A DNA stretch of 64,000 nucleotides from Pseudomonadota bacterium (GCA_018818835.1 JAHIRD010000165.1:1-64000); one strand, 5' to 3'. Counted from the stretch's first letter, positions 18,542 through 27,066 are shown. A program made the numbers and translations. The notes: generated by a model not told the origin, from the sequence alone.

Positions 18542-19573
18542 ATGCACATGGCTGACGCGTTAATTTCACCTGCAACCGGGGGGCTTATGTGGGCTGCCAC
18601 AGCCGGACTGATCACCTACTGTTCAACCAAGGCCAAAAACGATCTGGACGATACAAAGGTGCCCCTCATGGGCGTGCTTGGAGCATTTATCTTTGCGGCA
18701 CAGATGATCAATTTCACCATCCCGGCCACCGGCTCGAGCGGCCACCTGGGAGGGGGGTTGATCCTGGCCATTCTTCTCGGACCGTCTGCGGCATTCCTTA
18801 CCATGGCCTCGGTCTTGACCATCCAGGCCTTCTTCTTTGCAGATGGCGGCCTCCTGGCCCTAGGCTGCAACATCTTCAACCTGGGTTTTTTCCCCTGTTT
18901 TATCGCCTACCCCTTGATTTATAAAAAAATAGTCGGCATGAGGCCCACAAAAGGACGTATCCTTACAGCATCCCTGATCGCCGGTGTGGTGGGTCTTCAA
19001 CTGGGTGCCTTTTCCGTGGTCCTTGAAACGGTTTTTTCGAGCATTTCCGAACTTCCCTTCAACACCTTTATTCTAATGATGCTTCCCATTCATCTGGGCA
19101 TCGGCATAGTGGAAGGACTGGCCACGGCGGCCGTGGTTCTCTTTGTTTTCAAAGCCCGGCCTGAAATATTGAACGCAGCCAGTCAGTCCCGGCCCCTTGG
19201 GAATCTGTCCATCAACCATGTTCTTGCCAGCCTTCTTGGCGTGGCAATCATCACAGGGGGGGCCCTGAGCTGGTTTGCATCAGCCCATCCTGACGGCCTT
19301 GAATGGTCCATGGCCAAAGTCTCGGGCACAGAGGAACTGGAAAATCCTGAGCATGGTATCCATGCATCCCTTTCGGGTATTCAGGAACACACAGCCTTTC
19401 TCCCGGATTATGCCTTCAAGACCGCCCATGGGGAAGAAGGTGACATGGAAAGTGAAACAGCCTGGCCTGCCGTTGATGCAGGGACATCCTTGTCCGGTCT
19501 GGTTGGTGGGACTCTGACCCTTTTCATTGCAGCCCTGATCGGTTTTTCTGTGAAACGCAGGAAGAATGCCTGA
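18542..19573 (+). CDS. cbiM: Cobalt/nickel ECF transporter CbiM with PDGLE (CbiN-like) domain
   Basis: 343 residues. Residues 1-210 are the CbiM/NikM substrate-binding membrane domain, with the characteristic N terminus MHMADALISP whose amino group and His2 help bind the metal. The C-terminal part begins HPDGLEWSMAKV, the PDGLE domain that replaces CbiN/NikN, and ends in one more membrane helix. The protein is the S-component with its small partner fused, for Co2+ or Ni2+ uptake; the metal cannot be decided from sequence. A ribosome site AAGGAGA precedes the ATG. cbiQ and cbiO follow. Confidence 0.92.
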   Translation: MHMADALISPATGGLMWAATAGLITYCSTKAKNDLDDTKVPLMGVLGAFIFAAQMINFTIPATGSSGHLGGGLILAILLGPSAAFLTMASVLTIQAFFFADGGLLALGCNIFNLGFFPCFIAYPLIYKKIVGMRPTKGRILTASLIAGVVGLQLGAFSVVLETVFSSISELPFNTFILMMLPIHLGIGIVEGLATAAVVLFVFKARPEILNAASQSRPLGNLSINHVLASLLGVAIITGGALSWFASAHPDGLEWSMAKVSGTEELENPEHGIHASLSGIQEHTAFLPDYAFKTAHGEEGDMESETAWPAVDAGTSLSGLVGGTLTLFIAALIGFSVKRRKNA

Positions 19574-19637
19574 TCAGAATTTGTTTAAAAACCCTTAAGG
19601 GGCAAACAGCCCCTTGGGGTTGATGTGATGTGCGTGT

Positions 19638-20450
19638 ATGGCAAAATTTGATTCTCAGTTGTTCGATATCGGCTACATGGACACTCTGGCCGTGGGGAAA
19701 ACCTCCCTGCACACCTTGGATCCCAGGGCCAAGCTGGTGACAACCATGGTGTTTATCGGCACCGTGGTGTCCTTTGGGAAATATGATATTTCAGCCCTGA
19801 TTCCCTTTGTGATCTTCCCCATTGTCCTGGTTGCATGGGGGGGCTTGCCCACCGCTTACCTGATCAAAAAAATAATGATTGTTTCGCCCTTTGCTTTTTT
19901 TATCGGCATATTCAATCCCCTGATAGACCAGACCGTAATCATGCACATGGGTTCCCTTCATATCACCGGGGGCTGGATCTCCTTTGCATCCATCCTGCTT
20001 CGCTTTGCACTGACCGTGGGTGCGGCCCTTGTCCTGATCTCTCTGACAGGATTTCATGCGGTGTGCATGGGGCTTGAAAAGCTGGGGGTGCCTCGTCCCT
20101 TTGTGGTCCAACTGCTTTTTTTGTACCGCTATATATTTGTATTAATGGACGAAGCCGGACGTATGATCCGGGCCAGAGCCCTGAGGTCCTTCAATTCCAA
20201 TGGCCGGAGCCTTAAAATATTCGGTTCCATGATCGGCCATCTGCTTTTACGGACCATGGACAGGGCCCAGAGGATTCACCTGGCCATGTGCTGCCGTGGT
20301 TTTGATGGCCATATCCGACTGATCCATCCCATGGCCTTTGGGATCAGAGAAGCCGCCTTTGTTCTGGGATGGTCAGCCTTGTTCATCAGCATGCGTTTGT
20401 ATAATATCCCCCATATCCTTGGGAAACTGGTTACGGAGTTTGTTCTATGA
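19638..20450 (+). CDS. cbiQ: ECF transporter transmembrane protein CbiQ
   Basis: 270 residues with about five membrane helices and the T-component signature region (ARALRSFNSNGR and the AQRIHLAMCCRGFDG motif) that couples the S-component to the ATPase. It is the energy-coupling transmembrane subunit of the metal transporter. The gene starts 64 bp after cbiM and overlaps cbiO by four bases (ATGA), so the three subunits are made from one transcript. Confidence 0.92.
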   Translation: MAKFDSQLFDIGYMDTLAVGKTSLHTLDPRAKLVTTMVFIGTVVSFGKYDISALIPFVIFPIVLVAWGGLPTAYLIKKIMIVSPFAFFIGIFNPLIDQTVIMHMGSLHITGGWISFASILLRFALTVGAALVLISLTGFHAVCMGLEKLGVPRPFVVQLLFLYRYIFVLMDEAGRMIRARALRSFNSNGRSLKIFGSMIGHLLLRTMDRAQRIHLAMCCRGFDGHIRLIHPMAFGIREAAFVLGWSALFISMRLYNIPHILGKLVTEFVL

Positions 20451-21244
20451 GCCACCACATTGTTGAGGCCCAAAACCTTCATTTCACATACCCTGACGGT
20501 ACCCTAGGCATCAAGGGCATCAGCTTCCGTATCACCCATGGAGAATCCGTGGCTGTGGTGGGCGCCAACGGTGCAGGCAAATCCACCCTTCTTCAACATC
20601 TGAACGGTTATCTGATTCCTTCAAGCGGTGATCTGCGCATTGGAGATTATCCCCTGACCAAAAAAACGATCAATGAGGTCAGGCGGTCGGTGGGCATGGT
20701 GTTCCAGGACCCGGATGATCAACTGTTCATGCCCACGGTCTTTGATGACGTGGCCTTTGGCCCCCTTAACCTGGGCTTACCCGAACAGGACGTGATTCAA
20801 CGGGTGAATCAGGCCCTTGAAACCGTGGGTATGATGCATGTAATCAAACGTCCGCCCTACAAACTTTCAGGAGGCGAAAAGCGCTCTGTGGCCATTGCCA
20901 CGGTCCTCGCCATGTCTCCGGACATCCTTGTCATGGATGAGCCCTCATCCAACTTGGACCCCCTGGCCCGCCGACGACTGATCGGTCTTTTGAAAAGCTT
21001 TCATCATACCAAGATCATCGCCACCCACGATCTGGACATGGCCCTGGAACTCTGCGAGAGAACCATCGTGATCCATGGCGGCCAGATCACCGCGGACAGC
21101 GCAACCCTGGATCTGTTCCAAAATGAACAACTGCTCAAAGAAAGCGGGCTTGAAGCCCCGTTGAGCATGCAGGGCTGTCCGGTCTGCTCAAAAACAGCCA
21201 AAGGATTCCAGCCACCGACCCAGGATCATAGCCATACCCATTGA
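20447..21244 (+). CDS. cbiO: ECF transporter ATP-binding protein CbiO
   Basis: 265 residues: Walker A GANGAGKSTLL, Q-loop VFQDPDDQLFMPTV, signature LSGGEKRSVAIA, Walker B ILVMDEPSSNLDP and the switch His in ATHDLD. It supplies ATP hydrolysis for the CbiMQO cobalt/nickel importer. The C terminus is short and His-rich (ends HSHTH after a CPVC pair), which might bind metal; that is speculation from composition. The stop is followed by a half-copy of the dispersed TGATGAACTCG repeat. Confidence 0.93.
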   Translation: MSHHIVEAQNLHFTYPDGTLGIKGISFRITHGESVAVVGANGAGKSTLLQHLNGYLIPSSGDLRIGDYPLTKKTINEVRRSVGMVFQDPDDQLFMPTVFDDVAFGPLNLGLPEQDVIQRVNQALETVGMMHVIKRPPYKLSGGEKRSVAIATVLAMSPDILVMDEPSSNLDPLARRRLIGLLKSFHHTKIIATHDLDMALELCERTIVIHGGQITADSATLDLFQNEQLLKESGLEAPLSMQGCPVCSKTAKGFQPPTQDHSHTH

Positions 21245-21266
21245 TGGATTTTTTACGAGTTCATCA

Positions 21267-22211
21267 CTATTGGATGGCCGAAAGGAACTCTTTATAGGCT
21301 TCGCCTGTTTTTCTGGGTGCTTCAACCATAGGGATATGGCCCACGCCCTCCAGAATAACCTTCTGGCTTCCCTTTATTCTCTGGTGAAATTCTTCTGCAT
21401 TGTCAACATGAATGACCCGGTCATGATCGCCCCAGATGATAAGGGTGGGCGTATGAATATCAGAAAGAAAATCGCCGACCTGGGAAACGTCGGTCAGTAT
21501 GTCCTTAAAAATTTTTTCATCCATGGCTTTCCGGGCAATTTTCTGTTCTGTCATGACAGCGATCATAGAACCGGGCATATAGGGTTTCTTTTCCATGACT
21601 AAGTCCATTAATTTTTTGTACTCATCGGGATTCCCAACAACCAGAGGATTGACGCCCTTCTTCAGCAGTTGGATATACTCACTTTCAGTTTTATTCAGAC
21701 CGGCACTGTCCACCAATGTCATGGATAATACTTTTTCAGAATATAGATGGGTGAATTCGACACAAATCGCCCCGCCCATTGAATTTCCGATCATGTGGGC
21801 CTTTTTGATGTGAAGTTTATCCATGAACTCATTGAGCCATTTCGCCTGATTTTCTATGGTGTAACTGATGGATTCGTCGGAAGCACTGTCACCATGACCC
21901 GGAAGATCCAGTGCAATCACTCGATATTTTTTGGTCATTTCATCGGCCATAAGCACCCAGTTGTCCTTATTCCCGCCAAAGCCATGGACCATCACGATCA
22001 CATCCTGGTCTATCCTGGGATGATTGTCAGAGGCATTGTCCAGATAAACAATCTCTCCCATGGAGATCATCACTTTTTTCAGGCTTAAATTTGCAACGCT
22101 CCGAGTATTATTTATGGCCATGGTGTAAATTTTATAGTTTGAGCAGCCCGAAAAAAGAACAGCCACCATGACCAGACATACGACAAAAATTTCTTTGAGA
22201 TGCTTTAACAT
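21267..22211 (-). CDS. Alpha/beta hydrolase lipoprotein
   Basis: About 314 residues from the internal ATG chosen here (an in-frame start lies ten codons upstream). The start MLKHLKEIF leads into a hydrophobic stretch ending LFSGC, a lipobox, so the protein is probably anchored to a membrane outside the cytoplasm. The hydrolase core has the oxyanion loop HGFGGNKDNW, the nucleophile elbow GNSMGG, a late aspartate in IIWGDHDRVI and the catalytic His in GVGHIPMVE. It is likely an esterase or lipase of unknown substrate. Confidence 0.85.
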   Translation of the reverse strand: MLKHLKEIFVVCLVMVAVLFSGCSNYKIYTMAINNTRSVANLSLKKVMISMGEIVYLDNASDNHPRIDQDVIVMVHGFGGNKDNWVLMADEMTKKYRVIALDLPGHGDSASDESISYTIENQAKWLNEFMDKLHIKKAHMIGNSMGGAICVEFTHLYSEKVLSMTLVDSAGLNKTESEYIQLLKKGVNPLVVGNPDEYKKLMDLVMEKKPYMPGSMIAVMTEQKIARKAMDEKIFKDILTDVSQVGDFLSDIHTPTLIIWGDHDRVIHVDNAEEFHQRIKGSQKVILEGVGHIPMVEAPRKTGEAYKEFLSAIQ

Positions 22212-22241
22212 TCTATATCCTTTGCTTGAGTATGTTCCCAT

Positions 22242-22409
22242 GGGCCTGGGCTTTCAAGAGTCCTTGTCATGGAAAAACCTTTTTAGACCTGCGCCAATGA
22301 TCATCCATGGTCGTGTTAAAAAAGTCTTTCCAACTCGACCCATAAAATAATCCTTGCCCCTTATTTATCCGGACACATAATGTAACAGAGAAGAAAGGTC
22401 AATCTTTTC
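22242..22409. other. Intergenic region upstream of hydrolase
   Basis: Presumed promoter region of the lipoprotein hydrolase gene. No clear promoter elements or structures were recognised. Confidence 0.3.
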
Positions 22410-22598
22410 TTAGAATCCTGACTGTTTGCCGGTCATATGGGAAATTTGAATTTTTATCACGGAGGTTTTTGCCACAGCATGATCGGGGAATTTAAATGTT
22501 CCTTTTGAATACTGGTTCATAATAATATCCAGGGCTTTTCTTTTCAGCCCCGGATCATGCGTTCGTATTCCCAGCAGCCTTTTGTCTGAGCATTTAGC
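22410..22598 (-). pseudogene. C-terminal remnant of pyridoxamine 5'-phosphate oxidase-family protein
   Basis: A 62-codon open stretch without a start codon ends in TAA. Its translation (for example KRKALDIIMNQYS, then FPDHAVAKTSVIKI and the ending MTGKQSGF) closely resembles the C-terminal third of FMN-binding pyridoxamine 5'-phosphate oxidase/NimA-like proteins. The N-terminal part is absent: an in-frame stop lies immediately upstream. This is therefore the decayed tail of a lost gene. Confidence 0.65.
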
Positions 22599-22637
22599 TC
22601 AGGATTGTTTATAAACATACGTTTAATGATATTGGAT

Positions 22638-22692
22638 TGATGAACTCGTAAAAAGTCGAGGGATGGTTATGGGACTTTTTAGGACGCCATCA
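22638..22692. repeat. Short hairpin repeat (compact copy)
   Basis: Begins TGATGAACTCGTAAAAAGTC and ends GACTTTTTAGGACGCCATCA, inverted arms of the dispersed repeat, separated by only about 15 bp. It lies three bases after the HAD gene's stop. It is a compact relative of the nested element at 25528-25681. Confidence 0.75.
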
Positions 22693-22695
22693 TGA

Positions 22696-23352
22696 TTAAG
22701 TTCTTTCAATTGTTCTCAACAAGGTGTGTATCGCTTTCGGGTGATCAAGGCAGGCCGATGCACCAGAGGCCTCCAGCTCTTCCCGGGTTCCGTATCCCCA
22801 AAGGACACCCAATCCTAATAGTCCGTTTGCCTTCGCACCCAGGATATCATGTTTACGGTCTCCAATCATAACCGCCCTTTGACAAGAAATCGATTCACGC
22901 TGTATAATGTGAGAAATCAGACTCGCCTTATCGCTCCGGGTCCCATCCAGTTCACTGCCATAGACCTTTTTAAAATATCGTCCCAAGCCGAAATGATCGA
23001 TAATCCGCTGGGCAAAAACACCCGGCTTCGATGTGGCGACATAGAGAGTATGTCCTATTTCCTGAAGAGTGCTTAGGGTTTCAGGAATGTCTTCGTAGAC
23101 CTCATTCTCAAAAAGGCCAACCGTACCGAATCGCTCTCGATACATCACCAAGGCCGCATCAACATCCTTGGGATCATCCGACCCAAGCAATGTTGAGAAA
23201 CTTTCTCTTAAAGGGGGCCCGATACACCAGCCCAGACTCTCCATGGGCGGAGCAGGTTTTCCCAGCTTGACCAAGGCATGGGAAATACTCCGTGTGATAC
23301 CGTGAAATGGATCTGTCAGTGTGCCATCCAAATCAAACAATAGTTTCATCAT
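22696..23352 (-). CDS. HAD-family phosphatase (phosphoglycolate phosphatase-like)
   Basis: 218 residues with the HAD motifs: motif I FDLDGTLTD at the N terminus (nucleophile Asp), motif II VATSKP, and motif IV MIGDRKHDILGAKANG, with a helical cap between motifs I and II. This fits subfamily IA, as in Gph or PPase-type phosphatases. The substrate is unknown; phosphoglycolate or nucleotide monophosphates are typical. The start ATGATG lies directly against a truncated isochorismatase-like gene. Confidence 0.85.
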   Translation of the reverse strand: MMKLLFDLDGTLTDPFHGITRSISHALVKLGKPAPPMESLGWCIGPPLRESFSTLLGSDDPKDVDAALVMYRERFGTVGLFENEVYEDIPETLSTLQEIGHTLYVATSKPGVFAQRIIDHFGLGRYFKKVYGSELDGTRSDKASLISHIIQRESISCQRAVMIGDRKHDILGAKANGLLGLGVLWGYGTREELEASGASACLDHPKAIHTLLRTIERT

Positions 23353-23423
23353 GGCACAAGCTCCATGGCCCCGGCGGGAAAATAATCGTTCTGGATATCG
23401 ATAATCAGAAGTCCTGTTTTCAT
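23349..23423 (-). pseudogene. N-terminal stub of isochorismatase-family hydrolase
   Basis: A 24-codon frame starts ATG, reads MKTGLLIIDIQNDYFPAGAM and stops with TGA overlapping the start of the HAD gene. The sequence is the unmistakable N terminus of a cysteine hydrolase of the isochorismatase/nicotinamidase family (LLIIDIQNDYF), which is normally about 180 residues. Everything after the first strand is missing, so a deletion has joined this gene start to the HAD gene. It overlaps the end of an upstream membrane-protein remnant as ATGA. Confidence 0.75.
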
Positions 23424-23616
23424 AAAACCTCCTTGCCCTTTTTTTTTATTCGAATTTGCACCAAAGCAAACAGTTCAATACACGAGGCGATAAAATAGGT
23501 GGTCACCGAACCCAGGGCCAGGTACCCCCCGATCAGAATATCGCCGAGAAGGGAAGAAAAAACGTGATGAAAAGGATGATAGACGATACACGTTTGATTA
23601 TGTTTGATGGATTCAT
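23420..23616 (-). pseudogene. Remnant of a small membrane protein gene
   Basis: Starting at an ATG (23616), the minus strand reads a basic start (MNPSNIIKRVSS) and a hydrophobic segment, then stops in frame after 27 residues. In a shifted frame it continues as ILIGGYLALGSVTTYFIASC and a basic tail ending at TGA 23420, overlapping the next start as ATGA. The two hydrophobic segments look like the ends of one integral membrane protein with a frameshift and probably an internal deletion. The family is not recognisable. Confidence 0.5.
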
Positions 23617-23807
23617 TTTTATACCGACGATGATCACCGGCCCTTGTTCATTTTAGGATTGAGAGAAATAATAACAGCCTATGATTGCGCTGGATTTTGT
23701 TTCACCTGCAAAACACATCCCCCCTTTTGGGAAATCATAAATCTTTAAGGGTCACTGATATGAACGTGTATTGATACCATAAGAGCCTGATATTGGGAAT
23801 TCTTTAT

Positions 23808-23835
23808 TTGACTATACACCTATGATGTGTATAAT
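23808..23835 (+). promoter_or_regulatory. vapBC promoter and palindromic operator
   Basis: TTGACT (23808-23813) and TATAAT (23830-23835) are spaced by 16 bp. A perfect inverted repeat, TATACAC and GTGTATA with a 7-bp spacer (23813-23833), fills the space between and overlaps the -10 box. This is the arrangement expected for autorepression by a VapB/VapC complex. Confidence 0.75.
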
Positions 23836-23856
23836 ATTCACAAGGAGATCAAGCCC

Positions 23857-24060
23857 ATGAGAACAAACATTGATTTAAACGACGAATTGGTCAGGGAAGC
23901 CTTTTCATTGAGTAAAGAAAAAACAAAAAAAGACCTGATCCATGAAGCCTTGAGAGAATTCATCAAATTAAAAAAACGGAAAGATTTAACAGAACTGGCC
24001 GGAAAAATAGAGTTCCTGGATAAGTTCAACCACAAAGACACGAGGAACTTAAGGGGATGA
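23857..24060 (+). CDS. vapB: VapB-type antitoxin
   Basis: 67 residues from the ATG preceded by an AAGGAGATC ribosome site (an upstream in-frame ATG lacks one). MRTNIDLNDELVREAFSLS is the ribbon-helix-helix start of the VapB family, which binds operator DNA as a dimer, and the C-terminal part (LTELAGKIEFLDKF) should wrap the toxin. It overlaps vapC by four bases. Expression is probably autorepressed through the palindrome at 23813-23833. Confidence 0.88.
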   Translation: MRTNIDLNDELVREAFSLSKEKTKKDLIHEALREFIKLKKRKDLTELAGKIEFLDKFNHKDTRNLRG

Positions 24061-24473
24061 TCCTTGTCGACACATCTCTATGGATCGACATCCTGAAAGA
24101 TTCACGTGGTTCTCTGGTCACATCCTTTCGTGAAAGGGTTAGAAAAGAAATTATCGTATTTTGCAGGTTTACCCAGCTTGAATTGCTTCAGGGTGCAAAA
24201 AATGAACATGAATGGCGGCAACTCGATGAATATCTGACAAGTCAGTATTATCTTGAAGCCAATGAAAAAACATGGCCAACCGCCGCACGGATCTTTTTCG
24301 AATTAAGAAGAAAGGGTATTACTGTTAGAAGCCCCATAGACTGCTGCATTGCCACAATTGCCCATGAATCAAAAGCCCTTCTACTTCATAAAGACAAGGA
24401 TTTTACCAGGATCGACTCTATCTTTCCCTTTGAACAGGAGTTTTTTAATCCCAATCCTCCAGATCATCCCTGA
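24057..24473 (+). CDS. vapC: VapC-type PIN ribonuclease toxin
   Basis: 138 residues of a PIN domain with the expected acidic residues: Asp5 (ILVDTSLWID), Glu42 (TQLELLQG), Asp95 (SPIDCCIA) and Asp113/Asp115 (HKDKDF). VapC toxins cleave tRNA or rRNA and arrest translation; the RNA target cannot be predicted. The start overlaps the vapB stop. The length is typical (about 130-140). Intact active-site residues suggest it is functional. Confidence 0.9.
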   Translation: MILVDTSLWIDILKDSRGSLVTSFRERVRKEIIVFCRFTQLELLQGAKNEHEWRQLDEYLTSQYYLEANEKTWPTAARIFFELRRKGITVRSPIDCCIATIAHESKALLLHKDKDFTRIDSIFPFEQEFFNPNPPDHP

Positions 24474-25131
24474 TCCACACACATAAGAAAATTGAGGACA
24501 ATTATTCACTCTCGGTGAGGTGCAGAGGACGCAGAGGAAAAATAAAATTACCTCATGGAGAGCACAGCGCTGCAAAGTCACAACCCAAAGCCTCGTCCTC
24601 TCACGGAGGCACTAAGAGCACGGAGAATAGCAAAATAAGGCCTCTGGCGACCCTGCCAGGACAAAATCAAAATTGGGGACAGGCCAATAAAATATTGGGG
24701 ACAGGCCAATTATTCGTTGTGCAGTGTGCAGCGGAGAATTAAAGTGTGACACACATAGCTCCCCACTATCCACGCGAACGGGTGGGGGCTAAAAAGAAAA
24801 CAACGTTTCAACCCCAGGCGTTGCCTGGAAACGAAACAAAACCGGTTTAACCACGAACACGAAGAAAAGCATGCCTCCTGCGGCCCGCTTCCCCGCCTTC
24901 GCGGGGACAAGCTTAAAGAGCTGGGCAAATGTTGGGGTCTTTCTTCTCGTCCATAGGCTATAAATTGAGCACGAGTATGTTTTAACTGTGGGAGAATGCT
25001 CTTCGTGTCCTTCAGTGAGCTACGTGAACGGGTGGTTAAAATACGTGTGATTACGGCTTTGCCGCGCTGTGTCCTTCGTGGTAAATGTGTTTTTTTGTGA
25101 TTCAGGTCCCAGTGATCCTATGGAGTAAAGC
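24474..25131. repeat. Intergenic repeat cluster
   Basis: About 650 bp without a gene, made largely of phrases seen at 13460-14124: CACGCGAACGGGTGGGGGC followed by AAAACAACGTTTCAA and GGCGTTGCCTGG (24771-24832), GAACACGAAGAAAAG (24856), and TTCAGTGAGCTACGTGAACGG (25010-25031). A direct duplication of AAAATTGGGGACAGGCCAATA-like sequence occurs near 24668-24710. Such phrases sit between genes in several other places in this window. Confidence 0.6.
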
Positions 25132-25386
25132 CTACCAGCCCTGGGTTTTGCCGCAGCAGCTGCCCGGACCGGCACATCCCTGGGCCTGGCCGGGTGATGA
25201 ACCGCAGCAGGCTGTGTCGCCGGAACCCGGGAACGACTTGCTCCCGGAATAGGATGAAGGAGCGGACATGCGTTTTTCGATGTTTGCACTGCCGCAAAAT
25301 GTGCAAGCCAAGTCCTGGTCCGAGGAGGACACCAAAATTTCTGACATTTTCCCACAATCCACACACATAAAATCAAAGATGGGCAT
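25132..25386 (-). CDS. FmdB-like zinc ribbon protein
   Basis: 84 residues. The N-terminal 40 form the FmdB-type zinc ribbon (PIFDFMCVDCGKMSEILVSS, then CTFCGS), with two CxxC pairs. The tail is rich in Gly, Ser and Cys (ACCGSS, GPGSCCGK), a composition common in this family. FmdB was named as a regulatory protein near formamidase; its general function is uncertain. It sits at the distal end of the ORP-like region, separated from it by the nested hairpin element. Confidence 0.75.
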   Translation of the reverse strand: MPIFDFMCVDCGKMSEILVSSSDQDLACTFCGSANIEKRMSAPSSYSGSKSFPGSGDTACCGSSPGQAQGCAGPGSCCGKTQGW

Positions 25387-25527
25387 AAATTGTAAACTCC
25401 TGATTCACATTTTTTGTTTCACCGTAAAAGGCATGCCCCTATATTGCCAGGGACCCGCCGAGTCGTGTCTATTATTAAAGCCATCCATGACGAAGAATCC
25501 TTAAAAAAATATAACGATGACTAATGA

Positions 25528-25681
25528 TGATGAACTCGTAAAAAAGTCGGCGGATGGCTATGGAAAAAGCTCCATAGGCAAGGCATAGTGTTTGGCCGGG
25601 CGTGAAGGCATACTTAAGCGTATGTCGAACGTCCGGCCAAACACTATAACGCCGCATATGGGACTTTTTACGACGCCATCA
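25528..25681. repeat. Nested hairpin repeat element (MITE/REP-like)
   Basis: A 154-bp element whose ends are imperfect inverted repeats (TGATGAACTCGTAAAAAAGTC at 25528-25548; GACTTTTTACGACGCCATCA at 25662-25681). Inside is a second inverted pair (ATAGTGTTTGGCCGG near 25585 and its complement ending at 25647), and at the centre CATAC/GTATG around TTAAGC. The whole can fold into one long hairpin. The right end supplies the TGA stop of the adjoining CGGC-domain gene. Related arms occur at about 6951, 13964, 21249 and 22638. There is no coding capacity, so any movement would need a transposase in trans. Confidence 0.8.
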
Positions 25682-26023
25682 ATGATAATCGTGTGTCCCC
25701 AGAATAACCTTAATTCCGGTTTTCCCCTGAATCATCTCGGCTTTTTCTTCCGGGGTGCTGTAGGGGCAGCCGGGCTTGGCGTTGACCATGCATGAGCTCA
25801 GATAAATCTCATCGGGTTTGATTTCGGAAAGTTTGATGGCCATCCCTGTATTGGGGACCATGGATCGACCGGGGCACTGGCATTTTACAAAAGAGACCAC
25901 GGCCTTGGGTTCTTCAAATGTCCCCTCGCCCATGGCTGCTGCTTTCAGGCACCGCCACTCACCGGGGCATCCGTATCCGCTGTCCATGTATGAGCCACAT
26001 CCCACAACTGCTACTTTTTTCAT
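25679..26023 (-). CDS. CGGC domain protein
   Basis: 114 residues. The conserved cysteines VGCGSYMDSGYGCPGEWRC, then KCQCPGR and SSCMVNAKPGCPY, match the CGGC domain (PF08821), a probable metal- or Fe-S-binding domain of unknown function found in anaerobes. Its stop codon comes from the right arm of the hairpin element. It lies downstream of the NifX-like genes with a 159-bp gap, so co-transcription with them is uncertain. Confidence 0.75.
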   Translation of the reverse strand: MKKVAVVGCGSYMDSGYGCPGEWRCLKAAAMGEGTFEEPKAVVSFVKCQCPGRSMVPNTGMAIKLSEIKPDEIYLSSCMVNAKPGCPYSTPEEKAEMIQGKTGIKVILGTHDYH

Positions 26024-26182
26024 TCGTCATTGTCCTTTCATCGCTTATCGGGTCATTCCCGGGAATATGGATAAATTGGGGTTAAAAATAATGGGACGGC
26101 ATCAAAACGGGTCTTGTCCCTGATCGTTTTATGGTTTTATCCCAACCGTTTTTTTGCCGTCCCAAACCTGTCCGTTCATGGA

Positions 26183-26542
26183 TTACCAGTGGCCATCCAC
26201 ATCGGCATTTTCCGCATAGGAATAACGCCCGTTTTTAAAGTTGGTGACCGCCCCCTCAATGGTTCCCTGCACATCGTTGACCACCTTAACCCCGGCTGCC
26301 TCTAAGGTTTTGAAGGCATTGGGCCCGCAATGGCCTGTCAAGAGTGCCTCGGCCCCTTTGTCGCTGATCAGACTGGCGGCCTGAATACCTGCGCCTTTGA
26401 AGGCATTGACGTTTTCCGAATTATCAAGAACGTCAACGGCCAGGGTCTCGGTGTCCACCACAAGGATGTATGCAGCCCGGCCGAACCTGGGATCTACCTG
26501 GGCCTGAAGATCTTTTCCCCTTGATGTCACAGCTATTTTCAT
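26183..26542 (-). CDS. NifX/NifB-family (dinitrogenase Fe-Mo cofactor) protein, ORP-like
   Basis: 119 residues of the NifX/NafY/orange-protein fold: MKIAVTSRGKDLQAQVDPRFGRAAYILVVD at its start, the LLTGHCGPNAFKTLEAAGV strand-helix, then a C-terminal KNGRYSYAENADVDGHW. Members carry Mo-Fe or Mo-Cu-S clusters; Desulfovibrio orange protein (DVU2108) has this fold. It is one of three such proteins in the unit behind the sigma-54 promoter at 30365. Which is the true ORP counterpart cannot be decided here. Confidence 0.85.
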   Translation of the reverse strand: MKIAVTSRGKDLQAQVDPRFGRAAYILVVDTETLAVDVLDNSENVNAFKGAGIQAASLISDKGAEALLTGHCGPNAFKTLEAAGVKVVNDVQGTIEGAVTNFKNGRYSYAENADVDGHW

Positions 26543-26574
26543 GATGTTGCCTCCCTCATGTCCTCATATGAAAA

Positions 26575-26958
26575 TTAGTGCCCGCCCCCTCCGCCGCAGA
26601 CCTGATCCTGCCGGATCACCGACAGTTTTCCGGCAATCAGATCTTCCACCACCGGACGGATTTCCGGCCGCTCGGCATCGTGATACACATCAATGCCCAC
26701 CTGCTGAAAGCCCATCAAAGGTCTCATGCCGATGCCGCCCACGATCAGGGCGTTGACATTGTGGCTGGCCAGAAGGTTCACGGGAACCATGCAGCCCCCC
26801 TGAACATGCTCCATGTTATTGATGGTTTTGACTTCGATAATTTCACCGTCTTTTACATCGATGAGGGTAAACACATCACAGTGTCCGAAATGACCGGCTC
26901 GCATTCCATCGAGCCCTCCGTTTTCCATGGAGGGCACGGCAATTCTTCCGCTTATCAT
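26575..26958 (-). CDS. NifX/NifB-family protein, ORP-like
   Basis: 127 residues of the same fold, with MRAGHFGHCDVFTLIDV near the N terminus and NALIVGGIGMRPLMGFQQVG in the middle; it ends in a Cys/Gly/His tail (QVCGGGGGH) that could bind metal. It belongs to the family of cluster-binding proteins related to NifX and ORP. It precedes the shorter NifX-like gene by 32 bp on the same strand, and follows the second MinD gene after about 110 bp. Confidence 0.82.
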   Translation of the reverse strand: MISGRIAVPSMENGGLDGMRAGHFGHCDVFTLIDVKDGEIIEVKTINNMEHVQGGCMVPVNLLASHNVNALIVGGIGMRPLMGFQQVGIDVYHDAERPEIRPVVEDLIAGKLSVIRQDQVCGGGGGH

Positions 26959-27066
26959 GTTTGAACATCTCCTTAATAGTTTGATGATAGAAAAAACGAT
27001 TGCCCATCCTCAATCTTCGGACAGACTCGATATATAAGGACACAAGCAACATATCTCTTGATCCAC

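Noticed and set aside
23808-24473. Phage or IS origin of VapBC
   Set aside because: No integrase, IS ends or att sites nearby.
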